Source: Chamaecyparis obtusa
Taxonomy: Eukaryota; Streptophyta; Pinopsida; Cupressales; Cupressaceae
DNA length: 64,000 nt
Assembly: GCA_027943335.1 (NCBI GenBank)
Contig: BSBK01006021.1
Coordinates: 2,355,501-2,419,500, forward strand
Reading direction: 5' to 3'
Position 1 is the stretch's first letter, and each line of letters begins with the position of its first letter. The translations under genes were made by a program, and so were the position numbers. This document shows, piece after piece, positions 18,716 through 30,602 of the stretch. Under the pieces are notes generated by a model. The model was not told the origin of the DNA. It saw only the letters and a list, made by a program, of their open reading frames with translations, and did no database searches.

Positions 18716-20352
18716 TGTAATGCCCTGCCAAGGAAGTTAGGAACCCTCGGAACATGGGGTTAAATATCCACTAAACAATTATTTTTTAGCATCGAATAAA
18801 TATCATGTACATAAGTGCATCACATAACCATAACACATGCAAGATATAAACATGCAAGAAAGTAAACCACAATCGTCACACAATCATGCACAATCATAAG
18901 ACTAACACGTACTTCCAAGGGTTCCATGACAACTCAATAATGCAATTGGAATGGAGAATATGTGTTCAGGAGGCTTCCCTACAAGGATTCGGACAATATC
19001 CACAAAATGCAAGAGGCTAAGCTGGTAACAATCCAAGGCTAAACAAAGAGAAGACTAATCCATCCTCAAAATCCATCTTATAGTTATTCATTTTAAATGC
19101 AAAGTAAATGTTCCTAACTGATTAATCATACACATTAATTACCAGCTAACCATATGCAAACCAACCAAGAACCATCAAGGAACCAACCCATAAACATAAA
19201 CAATTTATTCAACCTTCAAACCTTATCAGAAAGGCTAACTGGGCATAAACATTGAGTCAGGCAAAGGCGATGGTTGGTGGCAAAAATATCGATTAGCAAA
19301 AACATTGATTGGTGAATGGAAAATATCTGAGACATAAAAAGTCTCAGACCAATCAATCACATGCATTGGTTGACAACGAAAATGTCGATTAGCGCAGGCA
19401 CTAATGCAGCATGGATGCTAATCCTTAAATTTCACTAAAAATTGAAAGGATACATGTCAAATGCCTAAGCTGACACCAATGTATGACTTGTAAACAACTA
19501 GTTCCACACCAAAGAGTACTGGATAGCATAATTCTAGGTCATACACACCTGATACAATACATAACATAATAGAAGTTACTCTAATAAGCATAATCATCAA
19601 ATGTATATGTATCAATGACAATAGATGAAGGAATAACATTTGAGCACTCAAATATCAAAATCTTAGTGTCTGGAGGAAGGTCATCACTTGTGTACAGGTC
19701 CCCAACAATGGTATAATGCAACGCCACCCTATCACGTGGAACCCTTACACCCACCCCCACCGTGCTCATCAAGATAGTAATTTGAACACAAACACAAGGC
19801 ACACATGCAAGCAAGGAGTGGCTAACACACACACCAAGAAAATGCATAATCTCAAAAGAAGGTACAATGATCCAATGCAATACACATTGATGCAAAATAT
19901 GACACATGTAGAACACTCAACATGTGGACAATTGTGCAAAGTAAAATCACGATGCCACATACCACAACACACCAAGATGCTACTCACTACTATTGGACTA
20001 GACATGAGAGTACCAACCATAGCAAGTATCTCTACATATATGGGTCAATACTGACATCCGGGGCTCAATTACCATCTACTAGCTACATAGGTCACTCATG
20101 ACATCCGAGGGATTCAATGGATTCCTCCACCCACATGGGTCAATCTTTGACATCCAGGTGTTCCAATTACTCTTGATTAGTGTTTATACCCAATTCATTT
20201 TATTATGTTTTCACTTTTCAAGAAACTCCTTAACACATCCACTATGACCACTTCCGGGTTGGGGTCCATATAAGGAGCTACTCTCCATGCCTACTCAACC
20301 TATCTAGTCATATGGCTCAACATCAAGGGACAGAGACCAAAAAAAAGCTAGT

Positions 20353-20545
20353 CCACTTGGTCTACACCTTGGACATAAGCAAAACACTTCATCCACTTGG
20401 TCTACACCAAATATGGGAATAGGAACTTCATCCACTCAATCTCCATCGAGGACAGTATAACCTAGAGATTGTCCTCTTGGTCTACACCGAGGACCAAACA
20501 TAAGATGCATTGTCTACTTGGTGTACACTAAGGACAAGAAACACA
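20353..20545. repeat. 40-bp minisatellite in LTR of element D
   Basis: Five units at 20353, 20393, 20432, 20473 and 20513 share CCACTTGGTCTACACCAAGG-like cores. CTTGGT-CTAC-ACCAAG is a 6-bp stem with a 4-nt loop. The homologous array in the other LTR is at 32229-32375. Confidence 0.85.
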
Positions 20546-20841
20546 TGAGCATCAAAAAGTATGAAGGCAATCATTTTAGGACAAATCCACTCCAAGGCAC
20601 TTAAGGCATACAAGCCGAGTAAATACAAATATTAAGCCAAATAAAAAATCATTCAATTGGCCACTTTTTCAAGAGCACAGATTCTCATGGAATCCATCAA
20701 ACATCTCATTAGAACATGAGGAAGGCTCAAATTGCCCATAGGCAATAAAATACCTGAATTCTGGCAAAATTTGACAAAGTGTGAAAATTGATATTTTAAC
20801 ATTAAAAGGGTAAGTTCAAATTGTGATAGCAAATATCTAGA

Positions 20842-21379
20842 ATGTTTCGGTTGGTCTTTCTATTACTGCTGAGAAATATGGACCTAGTGTTTCTCCTTTG
20901 CATAAGGAGGCAGGTCCCTTTGTTGGTTCTGTCCAGACTTCTCTTGTTGGTTCTATTGTGGTTGGTTCTTCTTCTGCTTCTCTCTTGAGACCTTCCTCTC
21001 AAGACTGGCAAGAGAAGGCTTTTTTGCTAGAGGAGGGGTGGACCCTAGTTATTGGTAAACATCATAAAAAGTCCTCTCTACAATTTGATATGATTCTCCA
21101 CTCCCAGAAGAAGGGAGGTAAAGGAAAATCTTAGATTTTGTCTTGGGTTGCTTCCCTTTGTTTGTTGGCAGTGTTCTTTCTTGGCTAACTGGGGGCTTTT
21201 AGCGGGTCTTCTTTCTTTGGCAATGTTTCATTGTGAGGGGTTTGGGGTGTCTGGGCTTTTATTTTTGTTGGGCTATTATTTTTATGGAACTCTTTTAGTT
21301 TTATCTTAAGTTCCAGTATTGTAAAGGGTTTCAGGGCCCCTTCAAAACCTGTTGTTACCTTAATAAAAAAATTAAAAAA
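20842..21379 (+). mobile_element. 5'-truncated ORF1-only LINE, with 12-bp target duplication
   Basis: CAAATATCTAGA at 20830-20841 and again at 21380-21391 is the target duplication; the homologous site in the other LTR of D (about 32640) is empty. The insert encodes the last ~97 codons of ORF1 (20844-21134: DWQEKAFLLEEGWTLVIGKH ... KKGGKGKS stop), then about 245 bp of 3' UTR with GGGTTTCAGGGCCCCTTC and an A-rich end. No ORF2 lies between ORF1 and the tail. Confidence 0.93.
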
Positions 21380-22793
21380 CAAATATCTAGATTGTCCTCA
21401 ATCCATTCAGATTCCACAATCCTACTATAAAGTTGGAGTACTTCAACATCCACCAACTCAATCACACCAGACATGGTGACAAACAGGTTTTGGATGGCAT
21501 GCAAAACAAGGCGAGCTCAAGAACGCCCAAAAATGAAATTTGAAACCAAACTTTAAAATTAAAACCCATTTTCCTGTAGGCACCCAACAACACAAAAACA
21601 AATAAAATTCCCAATCCGGGCACTCATGGAAAATTAGGTTGCATAACACCAAGAAAACTATATTTTTCCAACTCTAAAACACCAATTGAACAATGAAATG
21701 CTATAAGAATGCAGGGGAATACTAATTCTCAACCCACAGTAAATAAGAAATTTACTTCAATTGAAAATACGAAGTAAAACATAAGATGTGAGATGCCCTG
21801 CCTCACACAAAGTGGAGAAAAAACAAAAAGAGGAGAAGAAATCAATTTCTTTGTAGAAATGAAAAATGGCTCCACAGGAAGATGAGGAATTGCAGCACGA
21901 CCAATGAACCACTACCCACAAGGATTCGACGCACAGATCAAACCCAATAAACAAAACAAGGATTTCCTCCAAAATAATTTGGAGCAAAATCACAATTTTC
22001 ACCCAAATGCCAATTGAAAAAGTGAGGAAAAAGAATCTTTTTTTCCAAATCAAAGGTCACTTTTCAAAAAGGGACTTTTAAAATAAGTTACTTAAATAAT
22101 TTAAGCAAAACCAAAGACATAAAGTAAATTATATCAATTCCAATAAAATGGATTTGACTATGGCAAATTAGTTGGCAATTAAAAATTAAATCCTCAAACA
22201 CAAATTAAATTAGCATTTTAATTTTAAATCAACCACAACTACTACAAGACAATCATTGGTCTATCACAAATGCATTATGAAATATGAATTTACCAACACA
22301 TACCAGAGGGATAATATATAATCACGGATACATCGTTTATACAGGGGCAATATTAACTCAAACATGAAACTATCTCCTGTGCCAATGTCGGAGATAAAGA
22401 CACTTAAATCTTGCTACTTGGGTAGAATGGTGTCTGGTACCTGTTCACTTAAACACGCAAATATCAAGTGCAGCTACTCACAGTATAAATAACCGAAGCA
22501 AATATAATAATAATAAGATGCTTAATGGAACACTCACACTCTAGTGACACGATCAGACATAAAGAATGTCACGGCACTAGTCTTTCCATTTTCTACTCCT
22601 CTATATACATATCATTTAAATAAACATTACATTTAAACTAAACATTTCATATAAATATAAAGCATTAAAATAATCATTTATGGCAATCTGAACATATTTC
22701 AATGAAAATCAGCAATGAAATATCCAACATCATATAAGGCATAATATAACAAGGAATCCAATAAAATCATCCTAATAACATAATCCATAGTCT

Positions 22794-23246
22794 GTCCAGG
22801 CTATTGATTCGTTGTTGGATGTGGTTGTCGTTGTTGCCCCTCCCTTTGTTGGTCGGGTTCCAGTGGGCAATGTTTCTGGTGTGGTTTTTCCTGCTTCTCT
22901 GGTTGGGTCAAATGTCAATGCTTTGGATTGGGAGAAGGAGGCTTCTCTAGTGGAGGAAGGCTAGACAAAGGTTAAAGGTAAAAAATGCAAACGTTCCCAA
23001 CAATCCTCTAATAGACTTCTTAGATCTCACTCTATTGGGATTAAGGGGTCCTAATTGGTTTTATTGAGTATTATTTGGTGGCAGAAGTGTACTGTGTTAT
23101 CTATGAGGCCACCCTGGTCACCTAATTTTGGTTGATGACCTATTTCACCTTTGGTCTATTGTTTCTTATGTTCGGGCTCCATTGAAATTTTTTTGATGTG
23201 TAAAGGGTTTCAGGCACCCTTCAAAACCTATTTTCCTTAATCAAAA
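22794..23246 (+). mobile_element. 5'-truncated ORF1-only LINE, with 16-bp target duplication
   Basis: ACATAATCCATAGTCT flanks it at 22778-22793 and 23247-23262; the other LTR has the empty site near 34098. Inside, ORF1 C-terminal codons (LDWEKEASLVEEG, a stop, then TKVKGK) are followed by a 3' UTR ending GGGTTTCAGGCACCCTTCAA and CCTTAATCAAAA. Same layout as the copy at 20842, again without ORF2. Confidence 0.93.
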
Positions 23247-23559
23247 ACATAATCCATAGTCTTGAATACAAAACACATCAGATATCATCGTAAAGCATCA
23301 TGTCACATCAAAGAGCATCATCATGCAAATATTATCAAAACGGTAAACAACAGTATAATCTAGCATCTAAACTAACCATGATACTAGTAACCAAAAAATA
23401 TATTGTCATTGAATGCATCTCACTATGCAGATATCATAACATAACAAGGGTCTATCTTGGATCAAAATAATCATGGAACAGAATGCATCCACAGGAGGCA
23501 CTACATGCTCCCCCTAGGCATAAGCTTACTCTTGGAAGCCTACAAAAAGATAGGGGTAC

Positions 23560-24590
23560 AATTCTCTCAATCGCAAAGCATCCTCCTAAGTAGCGGAGTC
23601 TCATTGCTCGAGTCTCATTGGACCTTTACCTACTTGATGTCTCTTCCCCTGAGGGTCAACCTTCAACGTTGAAGAATGTGAATGGGATCTAAAGAAAGTT
23701 GTTTGTCCTCTACCTATAAAGAACCCCAATCAAGAACATGGGTTACATTGGGAATATACTACCTCAACATAAAAACATGGAAAACATCATGGATGTGCAA
23801 TAGGCTAGATGGCAATGTCAAGCGATAGACAACAGGACCAATCCTCTCAATAATCTCAAACAGTCCAACAAAATATGGTGCTAACTTAGAGCCTTTTTCA
23901 TAATGGATGGGGCTCTTTCAATGCCGAACTCGCAAAAACACACAGTCACCAACTAAGAAGTGATGATCCAATCTATGGTCATCAGCATACTTCTTATGTT
24001 GATCCTGAGCAGTACCCAAATGCTCTCTAATATGAACCATATATTGCTTCCTATCCTGAAGCATTTGAAGACCCAATGCTACACGGTCCCCCAAACGATC
24101 CCAACTCAAAGGTGTATGACATGGTCGACCATACAAGGCATGAAAAGGAGACATGCCAAGAGAACTATAGTAGCAATTATTATAAGAAAACTCAACCAAG
24201 TAAAAATAGTCCTCTCACCTTAATTGTTGATCCATCACATACATATGAAGCATTTCCTCAAGAACCCAATTCACCTGCTCCATCTGACCATCGACCTCAA
24301 GGTGATATGTTGAACAAAAATTGATATGTGTGCCCAATGAATGCTAGAGAGATGTCCATAGTGCAAAAATAAATGCTAGATCTCTATCCAATACAATCGT
24401 GTGAGGTATCCCATGCAACCAAACTATGTCCTCCATGAACACGTGCTACCAAAGCAACATTATAAGAAGCTTTCATGGGTGAAAAGTGATCCACATTGGA
24501 CAATTTATTCACAATAACCATAATAGCATCACGATGACACGAAGACATAGGTAGCCCAATAATGAAATTAATAGATATAGTGTCTCACTT
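23560..24590 (-). pseudogene. gypsy D integrase core and C-terminal chromodomain-like end
   Basis: Minus strand, in several frames. The core contains INFIIGLPMSS with HRDAIMVIVNKLS (first catalytic Asp), DRDLAF (second) and DGQMEQVNWVLE (third, Glu), then the open piece VEFSYNNCYYSSLGMSPFHA (23918-24199). Downstream come CVFLRVRH, KLAPYFVGLFEIIERIGPVV and a degenerate tail with LRGRDI and VKVQ, as in the chromodomain ends of plant chromoviruses. Stops and frameshifts inactivate it. Integrase inserts the cDNA; a chromodomain would bias targets to heterochromatin. Confidence 0.82.
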
Positions 24591-24594
24591 CCTC

Positions 24595-24900
24595 TTAGGA
24601 ATGGAATGTGGCTACAAAATATCTGTCAGATGCTAATGCTCTACCTTCAATCTCTGAAACTTGAGATATATAGAAAAAAAATGGCAATATCACACCTAAT
24701 ACATGCCCAAAACTACAACTGTCTAAGGTCGCCATGCATCTTCTTGACACCAAGATGTGCATAATATGGGACACAATGTGCCTCAAACAACACCAAAGAA
24801 TGAAGATCACCTGATGCTGCACATAAATATGCCCACAATGTCGCAAAATCCCACCTGACTCCAAAGAATAACCTGAAAACTGAACCAAAAGGGTATGTCT
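24595..24900 (-). pseudogene. gypsy D integrase N-terminal (HHCC) region, degraded
   Basis: The frame around 24595-24888 gives GHIYVQHQVIFIL ... CLRHIVSHIMHILVSRRCMATL, matching the usual gypsy order G-x-I-Y-V-P, AH, H-P-G-x-x-K-M, followed by a weak C-x-x-C-Q region. Only partial alignment is possible because of frame changes. Confidence 0.55.
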
Positions 24901-25622
24901 GGACTCAATCTCTACTCGAACTTATGAATACCAAGTGTCACCAAGTAAAGCCTCAAGACTATAACTATGCAAATCCACACCAAGAGCCAAAACCAAAATC
25001 TCATGTCTCCTCCTACTCAAGGCATCTACAACAACATTCTCCTTCCCCTTGATGTAATGAACATCAAAATCATACTCACAAATAAACTCCATCCAACGAC
25101 ATTGTCATGTAATCGGGTTCAACTGAGAAAAGATATACTGCAAGCAATGATGATCACTATGTAACTGAAACTTGTGACCAAAAGAAAATGTCTCTAGCAC
25201 AGAAGCGCATGCACAACTGTCGCTAACTTCAAATGATGGGTCAAGTAGTTCAACTCATGATCCTTGAGCTTCTGAGACTCATATGCAATCACTTGTCCCT
25301 CCTACATAAGAACTATCCCCACGCCCTCCAACAATGCATCAATGCACACCATGAACTCGCCTACAAGGTCTGCAACTGCGAAGATAGGTGCACTAGTCAA
25401 ACACTCCTTCAAAGCCTGAAAAGTTGACTCACACTACGCAGACCAAACAAACTACTTCCCTTTCCTCTGAAGAGAAGTGATAGGATGAGTCAACCGAGAA
25501 AATTCCTTCACAAATAGTCAATAGTAACCTACCAAATCCATGAAAATATGAACCTCAAGATAGCTAGTCAACACTGGCCAATCCATAGCATCCTGGATCT
25601 TCGAAGGATCCATGGAACTATC
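24900..25622 (-). pseudogene. gypsy D RNase H and connection, degraded
   Basis: This stretch lies between the RT and integrase and must hold RNase H. On the minus strand short pieces such as ACGTCATTGTCGTTGGATGGAG-type codons (RRWMEF) and a Y-x-S-K-L-L-D-like layout appear, but no long frame survives. Assigned by position and weak motif. Confidence 0.45.
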
Positions 25623-26066
25623 CTATCCAGAGATGATATGGCCCAAATAACTCACCTCAATCTGGAAGAATTCACATTTGGCCAAGTTGCCAAACATCTG
25701 ATGGTCATAAAGACATTGCAAAACCTGACACAAATGGCCCTCATTCTCCTCCATAGTCCTTGAATACACTAAAATGTCATCCAAAAACACAAGGACAAAA
25801 TGATCAAAACAAGTGTTGTATACATTGTTCATTAAACTCATGAACACTAATGGTGCATTGGTCAACCCAAAGGGTACAACCGTAAACTCATAATGCCCAT
25901 ATTGAATGTGAAAAGATGTACGATGAATGTCAACCAAATGGATACAAACCCAATGGTATACCGACTTAAGATCAATCTTCGAGAACACTCTACCTCCCTT
26001 CGTCTGATCAAACAAATCATCATTCTTCAACAAGGGATGTCGATTCTTCATCATCACCTTATTCAA
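25623..26066 (-). pseudogene. gypsy D reverse transcriptase core
   Basis: A 147-codon open piece: NKVMMKNRHPLLKNDDLFDQ, RVFSKIDLKSVYHW (first catalytic Asp), EFTVVPFGLTNAPLVFMSLM, LVFLDDILVYSRTMEENEGH (catalytic DD) and KCEFFQIEVSYLGHIISG. These are RT domains 3-7 of Ty3/gypsy in the right order. It copies element RNA into DNA. An upstream stop separates it from protease. The catalytic LDD is retained even though the element is clearly dead. Confidence 0.93.
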
Positions 26067-26439
26067 CTATCAGTAATTCATGCACAAATGAAAGGATCCA
26101 TCCTTCTTCACGAAGATGACTAGTACACCCCAAGGGGATACACTAGGAAAAATATGGACCTTATCCAACAACTTTAACTGCAAATGGATCTTACTCAACT
26201 CTTGAGTGGTCATATGGTAAGGTTCCTACTAAATAGGTTTCTCTCTAGGAACAAGATCAATACGTAAATCTACATTGCACCAAGGTGGCATACTAGGAAT
26301 CTCACTCGGAAACACATTTGCAAACTCATGAAGAAGTGGATGATCATCAAGAAACACCTCTCGACTCTCAATCCCATCAAGGTCACTAACATAGACTACA
26401 AACAACTGACAACCCTGTCACATACTCCTCTTTAGATGT

Positions 26440-26860
26440 GTGGTTGAGATCATGTGAAATGAAATAGATCTCTAGACCCCTACAAGCTCAACACACTCAC
26501 CTATGTCATCCACACACTGTATCGACTTACGCTAGAAATCTATACACACTTGGTGGGAAGCCAACCAATCCACACCCAAAACAATATCATAAGAACCCAA
26601 CCGTAGGATATGAAGATCTACATCAATGGTGAGGGTGCCCAAATCTAATACACAACCACAAACAATGGAGTTCATGGTCACTCTAGTACTTGTGGCTAAC
26701 TCAACTTGTCAATTATCAACCTGTCATGATGCCACTAGCCCACATTGCTCCACAAGGAAGGGAAAAATAAAGGAATATAAAGCACCAGAATCAAATAAGA
26801 TGGAAGCATAAATACCATACAACACACCTATAGTCTCCACTACAATGCCCTAATGCTCAG
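26440..26860 (-). pseudogene. gypsy D aspartic protease
   Basis: Minus strand shows ILFDSGALYSFI near 26800 (active-site DSGA) and, after it, ILRLGSYDIVLGVDWLASHQ near 26560, the conserved flap/C-terminal part of plant gypsy retropepsins (L-G-x-x-D-x-I-L-G-M-D-W-L). Stops occur after ...CIDF. It releases mature proteins from Gag-Pol. Confidence 0.78.
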
Positions 26861-26967
26861 CTTGATGGTTATGAACCACCACAAAAACTCTATGAGATTT
26901 ACCTACATCCCCAATGGTAAGCTCATAAATAGAAATCCTCTAAATCAGTCTTGAAGCAGACCTCTGA

Positions 26968-27015
26968 GGACAATGCACAACAATATGACCTTGTTGGTCA
27001 CAAAAGAAACAACCC
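26968..27015 (-). pseudogene. gypsy D gag zinc knuckle
   Basis: CFFCDQQGHIVVHC on the minus strand, a complete CX2CX4HX4C, followed by PQR. It marks the end of gag, directly upstream of protease. Confidence 0.85.
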
Positions 27016-27366
27016 CTTTTTCCAAAACCATGACCTATAGAAGGTGTACTCGACTAAAAGAAATTGCCCCTACTAGAGCTCTACTAACCACTATGAGGTA
27101 CACTCCTTGATGTCTGACTATGAGACATGTCCCTATGATGTGAATCATTGTGGTGGCACAACTGGCAATTATCAGAGCTCTATATCTAGGATGGTCCTTT
27201 GGAATGCCTCAATCTACATCATTTCTTGTGACCTATCCTAGGTGGTGTTGAATATGCCCTGCAAGAACCTGCGGGTTGTACCTATGTACCATGTGTAGTT
27301 GATATAGAAGGTTGTGCACTATGAACCTATGCACCCCATCCTACTACCAAAGCCTCTTGCAATGTT

Positions 27367-29567
27367 TTTGATTAAGGTAAAAGCAAGTTTTGAATGGGCC
27401 CCGAAACCATATACATTCAATTTTTGAAGGGAATTGTAACCCTAGGAAAGATAGGAAGAATTAGCTTAGATCTAAATGAAACAACTGGGGGAAAAAGAGA
27501 AAACCTTACAGCTCCCCCCCAGCACGTAATACCAATAGAACTACCATCAACACTAATCCAAAATAACAGCAGCCAAAAAAAAGATAAACAGAAATGCTCT
27601 AGCTGCTAAAGCCAAACGTGTAAAGCCAACGCTTTACCACAACACCCAACCTAGGATTTTCCTTTGCCTCCCTTCTTCTAGGAGCGTAGAGTCATATCAA
27701 AATGTAGAGGGGAATTTTTATTATGTTTACCTATAACAACAGTCCATCCCTCCTCTACCAAAGAAGTTTTTTCCTGCCAGTCTACGGCAGGAGAGGAGCC
27801 AACCACAATAGAACTAATATGAGAAGTCTAGACAACACCTACAGCGGCCATACACCCAGTACCAGACTTCCTAGCACCAATAGGAATTTTTGAGACAAAA
27901 TTGGCTAGAAAGAGGCCAGCAGACCCAACAGCCTCAATAGACAGTCCAGCACCAGAACTACCAGCAGAAGGAACAAAACGCCCAACAGAACTAGGAGAAA
28001 TAAGAGGATCACCAGCAATAGAAGAATTAATTCCAGCAAGAACAGAACCAGCAGAAGTACTACCAGCAACCAAAGAAGAATAAGGAACAGAAACAACTGT
28101 AGGACAAGAGACAGGGCCAGTAACCTGTTCTACCACATTCGCAAAGCTCCGAACCTTCTCCATAGTATAGTGCTGAGAAGAGGCCCCCTTCCACCACGAA
28201 GCAGTCTTATTATGTCTCTGAAGATCACATTGAGAGGCAATATGACCAGTCTTAAAGCATCTTTTACATCTGAAGGGGATGCCTTCATAATCCAATTGTT
28301 GAATCCAACTTCTACCCGTAGGGGCTTCAAGTTTAATCTCTAAAGGCACACCTTTTGAGGTATCAATATCCACCAGGATACGAGCATAAGTAGAATGAAA
28401 TAAATCAGAGGATTTCTCATCTACCATTAACATATCCCCTAAAGCTTCCCCCACAGTCTCCAGAATGAAGTCAATCCAAAGATGGAGGGGAAGATTAGGA
28501 AGCCTAACCCAAATAGGTTGCAGATCAAAAGATTCGGAAGATGGAGAAAAATCAGATTGCCATGGTTTCAACAATAACATAAAATGATCCTCCCAGCTAA
28601 AGAAGTTTTCACACAAAATAATATTTCTATCCTCATCATCATCAAATTTAGCCACAAAAAATCCTTTAGCCATAGGGAAGATATGGACTGTACCAGAGAT
28701 TAGGGGTTCCCAATGACTGGAAATCCAAAAATGAAGATCAAGCAGAGAGGGCCAAAAACCTTTGAATCTGCAAATCAATCCATTCTCGGAAAAACCAGAG
28801 TCAACTGCATCAATCTCAGAGAGAGTATCCTCATCCAGCACAACGAAAATATGTTGGCTGACTGGAAAGGCACTACAAAGAGTGCCTTTAATAGCAGAGC
28901 GAGCGGAGTTTGCAGCAGCCCTAGCCGAAACATTAAGCGTCCCCCCAGCAACACTAGCAAGCTGTGAACCACCAGCAAAAGAACCCAGCAAACCCCCAGA
29001 GACCAAAGATGCCCCGGCATCCAGAAAAACCCTAGATCCCCCAGCAACCTCTGAGGCCTGCAACTTCCCAAGAACACCTCCAGCAACCCTAGCAAAGTCT
29101 ATAGGCGACACACCAGCAGAAGGAAAAGCACCAGGAACCTGCGAACCCCCAGCAAAAGCCCCATCGCTCGGCAAACCCCCAGCAACAGGCAATCCCCCAG
29201 CACCAGGGACCTTCGAACCCCCAGCAGAAACACTAGAGGCCCTCGAGCTCCCAGCAGAAGCACCAGCGACTGGTGATCCCCCAGCAACCCACGGCACCCG
29301 AGCACCAACAGAAACTCCAGAAACCTTCGGACCCCTAGCAGAAGCCCTAGCGATCGGAAACTTCAAACCCCCAACAGAAGCACTAGAGGCCCACGAGCTC
29401 CCAGTAGAAGCACCAGTGACCCCCCAGTGCCCAGCATCACTCCAGCACCACCAGCACCAGCGACCAACGAACCCCTAGCGCCCAACGTCGCCCCAGCACC
29501 ACCACCAGCCATCGCAATGTTCCCTCGCATGAACAAGCATGTACAACTGTTACCCTCAGCCAATCTA
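27367..29567 (-). mobile_element. ORF1-only LINE, near full length, inserted in gag of D
   Basis: The minus-strand end GTTTCGGGGCCCATTC and CCTTAATCAAAAAC (near 27367) matches the 3' ends of the LINEs at 20842 and 22794. The 5' side begins near 29567. GCAATGTT at 27359-27366 and 29568-29575 is a possible 8-bp target duplication, and host gag reads on both sides. A local 24-bp repeat at the 5' side makes the exact edge uncertain. Inside is ORF1 (29366 to 27651) and about 285 bp of 3' UTR; no endonuclease or RT. Confidence 0.82.
27651..29366 (-). pseudogene. LINE ORF1 protein (DUF4283-like plus CCHC knuckle)
   Basis: A 512-codon open piece (29366 to 27828) continues in frame past TAG stops at 27828 and 27678 to ...KKGGKGKS and the shared family stop at 27651. 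Residues 1-165 are a Gly/Ala/Pro/Ser/Val-rich low-complexity repeat (VAGG, VPGA, SAG). Residues ~170-350 hold the DUF4283-like fold (GLICRFKGFWPSLLDLHFWI, FFVAKFDDDEDRNIIL, PIWVRLPNLPLHLW, ARILVDIDTS). The knuckle CKRCFKTGHIASQC is at ~385-398. This is the RNA-binding ORF1p layout of plant L1-type LINEs. Upstream, frames toward 29593 carry more of the same repeat, so the true start may be earlier. The plus-strand 238-codon frame over it is a shadow. Confidence 0.85.
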
Positions 29568-29629
29568 GCAATGTTACCCTCAACCAATCTCATCTTCTTG
29601 GTAGCAAGGACAATTGTCCTGGGTTGGTG

Positions 29630-30425
29630 ATATGAACATCTCCAATAATATGGCCATTAAGGCCCTGAATAAAATGCTACACTAACATAGGCACATCATG
29701 GTTATAATTGGAATATTGCCCCAGCTCAAAGAGCCTATGCTCATGGTGATTCACTATTATAGTCCCCTATCATAGATCATGAAACTCACCAGCATGTGCC
29801 ACACGATACTGGTCAGAAAGGAAATGCTCATGAAATCGCTCCTCAAAAATCTCCCAAGAAAATGACGCAATGTCCAATTGAAGCTTCTACTCCTCTATGC
29901 GCAACCAAGTTGACACAAAACTCCTAAGGTGCATAATGGCACACCAAGCTCTAATATTGTTTTCATACAGGCGCATAGCAAAGTAATGTAAAAGATCCAC
30001 TAGCCAAGTCTAAGCATCTATACAATTGCAAGAACCGTCAAATAAGGGTGGAGACCTCATAAGGTCTCTCATATGTCCTACATGGATAGAATCATCATTC
30101 ACCACTACCCTAACCCTCATATGCTCTACCCTAGAGCCAAGAGGGGTATGAGAATGCTCATGCTCTCTCCTCTCCTCACAACCACCTCAATCGGATAACT
30201 AACTCCCCATGGTGATATTCCTCCTTACGAGGTCCCAACCGAGAAATAAGATCTTGTAACAACTGAGTGAATTGGGTATTCCCATCATTACCACCTTGAC
30301 CCTCTCTACGGTCCTTCTGGTGATCGTCATGTCACTCTTCTTTCTAATGTTCTTCCTCTTGATGCTCCCCGTGGTCATCTTGATGGTCATTCCACCAACC
30401 AAATCCATGCTTAGAAGGCATCCTT
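29630..30425 (-). pseudogene. gypsy D gag
   Basis: The frame begins MPSKHGFGWWNDHQDD (ATG near 30420), with a charged stretch and FTQLLQDLISRLG. In shifted frames it gives the Retrotrans_gag pattern LMRSPPLFDGSCNCIDAWTW, LRSFVSTWLRIEE, FSWEIFEERFHEHFLSDQYR and LFELGQYSNYNHD. Many stops. The C-terminal portion is displaced by the LINE at 27367-29567 and resumes left of it (EALVVGWGA). Confidence 0.75.
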
Positions 30426-30588
30426 TAGATAAAAACAAGATATGGATCAAAATCATATAGAACATACACAACATGTCATACTAAGGAAACATGCAAGGAA
30501 TGATAACCATCATAGAGTATAACAACCACACATCACTCACACCAAACACAATAGGAGCATAAAAGAAGAGATTCCAACATATGAACAT

Positions 30589-30602
30589 GGGCTCTGATAC
30601 CA
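30589..30602 (-). promoter_or_regulatory. primer binding site of element D (tRNA-Met)
   Basis: Minus strand TGGTATCAGAGCCC, two bases inside the 5' LTR end. Confidence 0.9.

Larger units (their letters stand above)
18716..23505 (-). repeat. 3' LTR of element D (carries two LINE insertions)
   Basis: Aligns with 30605-34356 throughout (for example the starts TGTAATGCCCTGCC and TGTAATGCCCTACC, and ATCATGGAACAGAATGCA near the far ends). Gaps in the alignment are the LINEs at 20842-21379 and 22794-23246. Contains the 40-bp minisatellite at 20353-20545. Divergence is visible in most lines, so the insertion is old. Confidence 0.92.

Noticed and set aside
28762..29478. 238-codon plus-strand open frame rich in Pro/Ala
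   Set aside because: It is antisense to the repetitive N-terminus of the LINE ORF1, whose strand is fixed by the zinc knuckle, DUF4283-like region and 3' tail.
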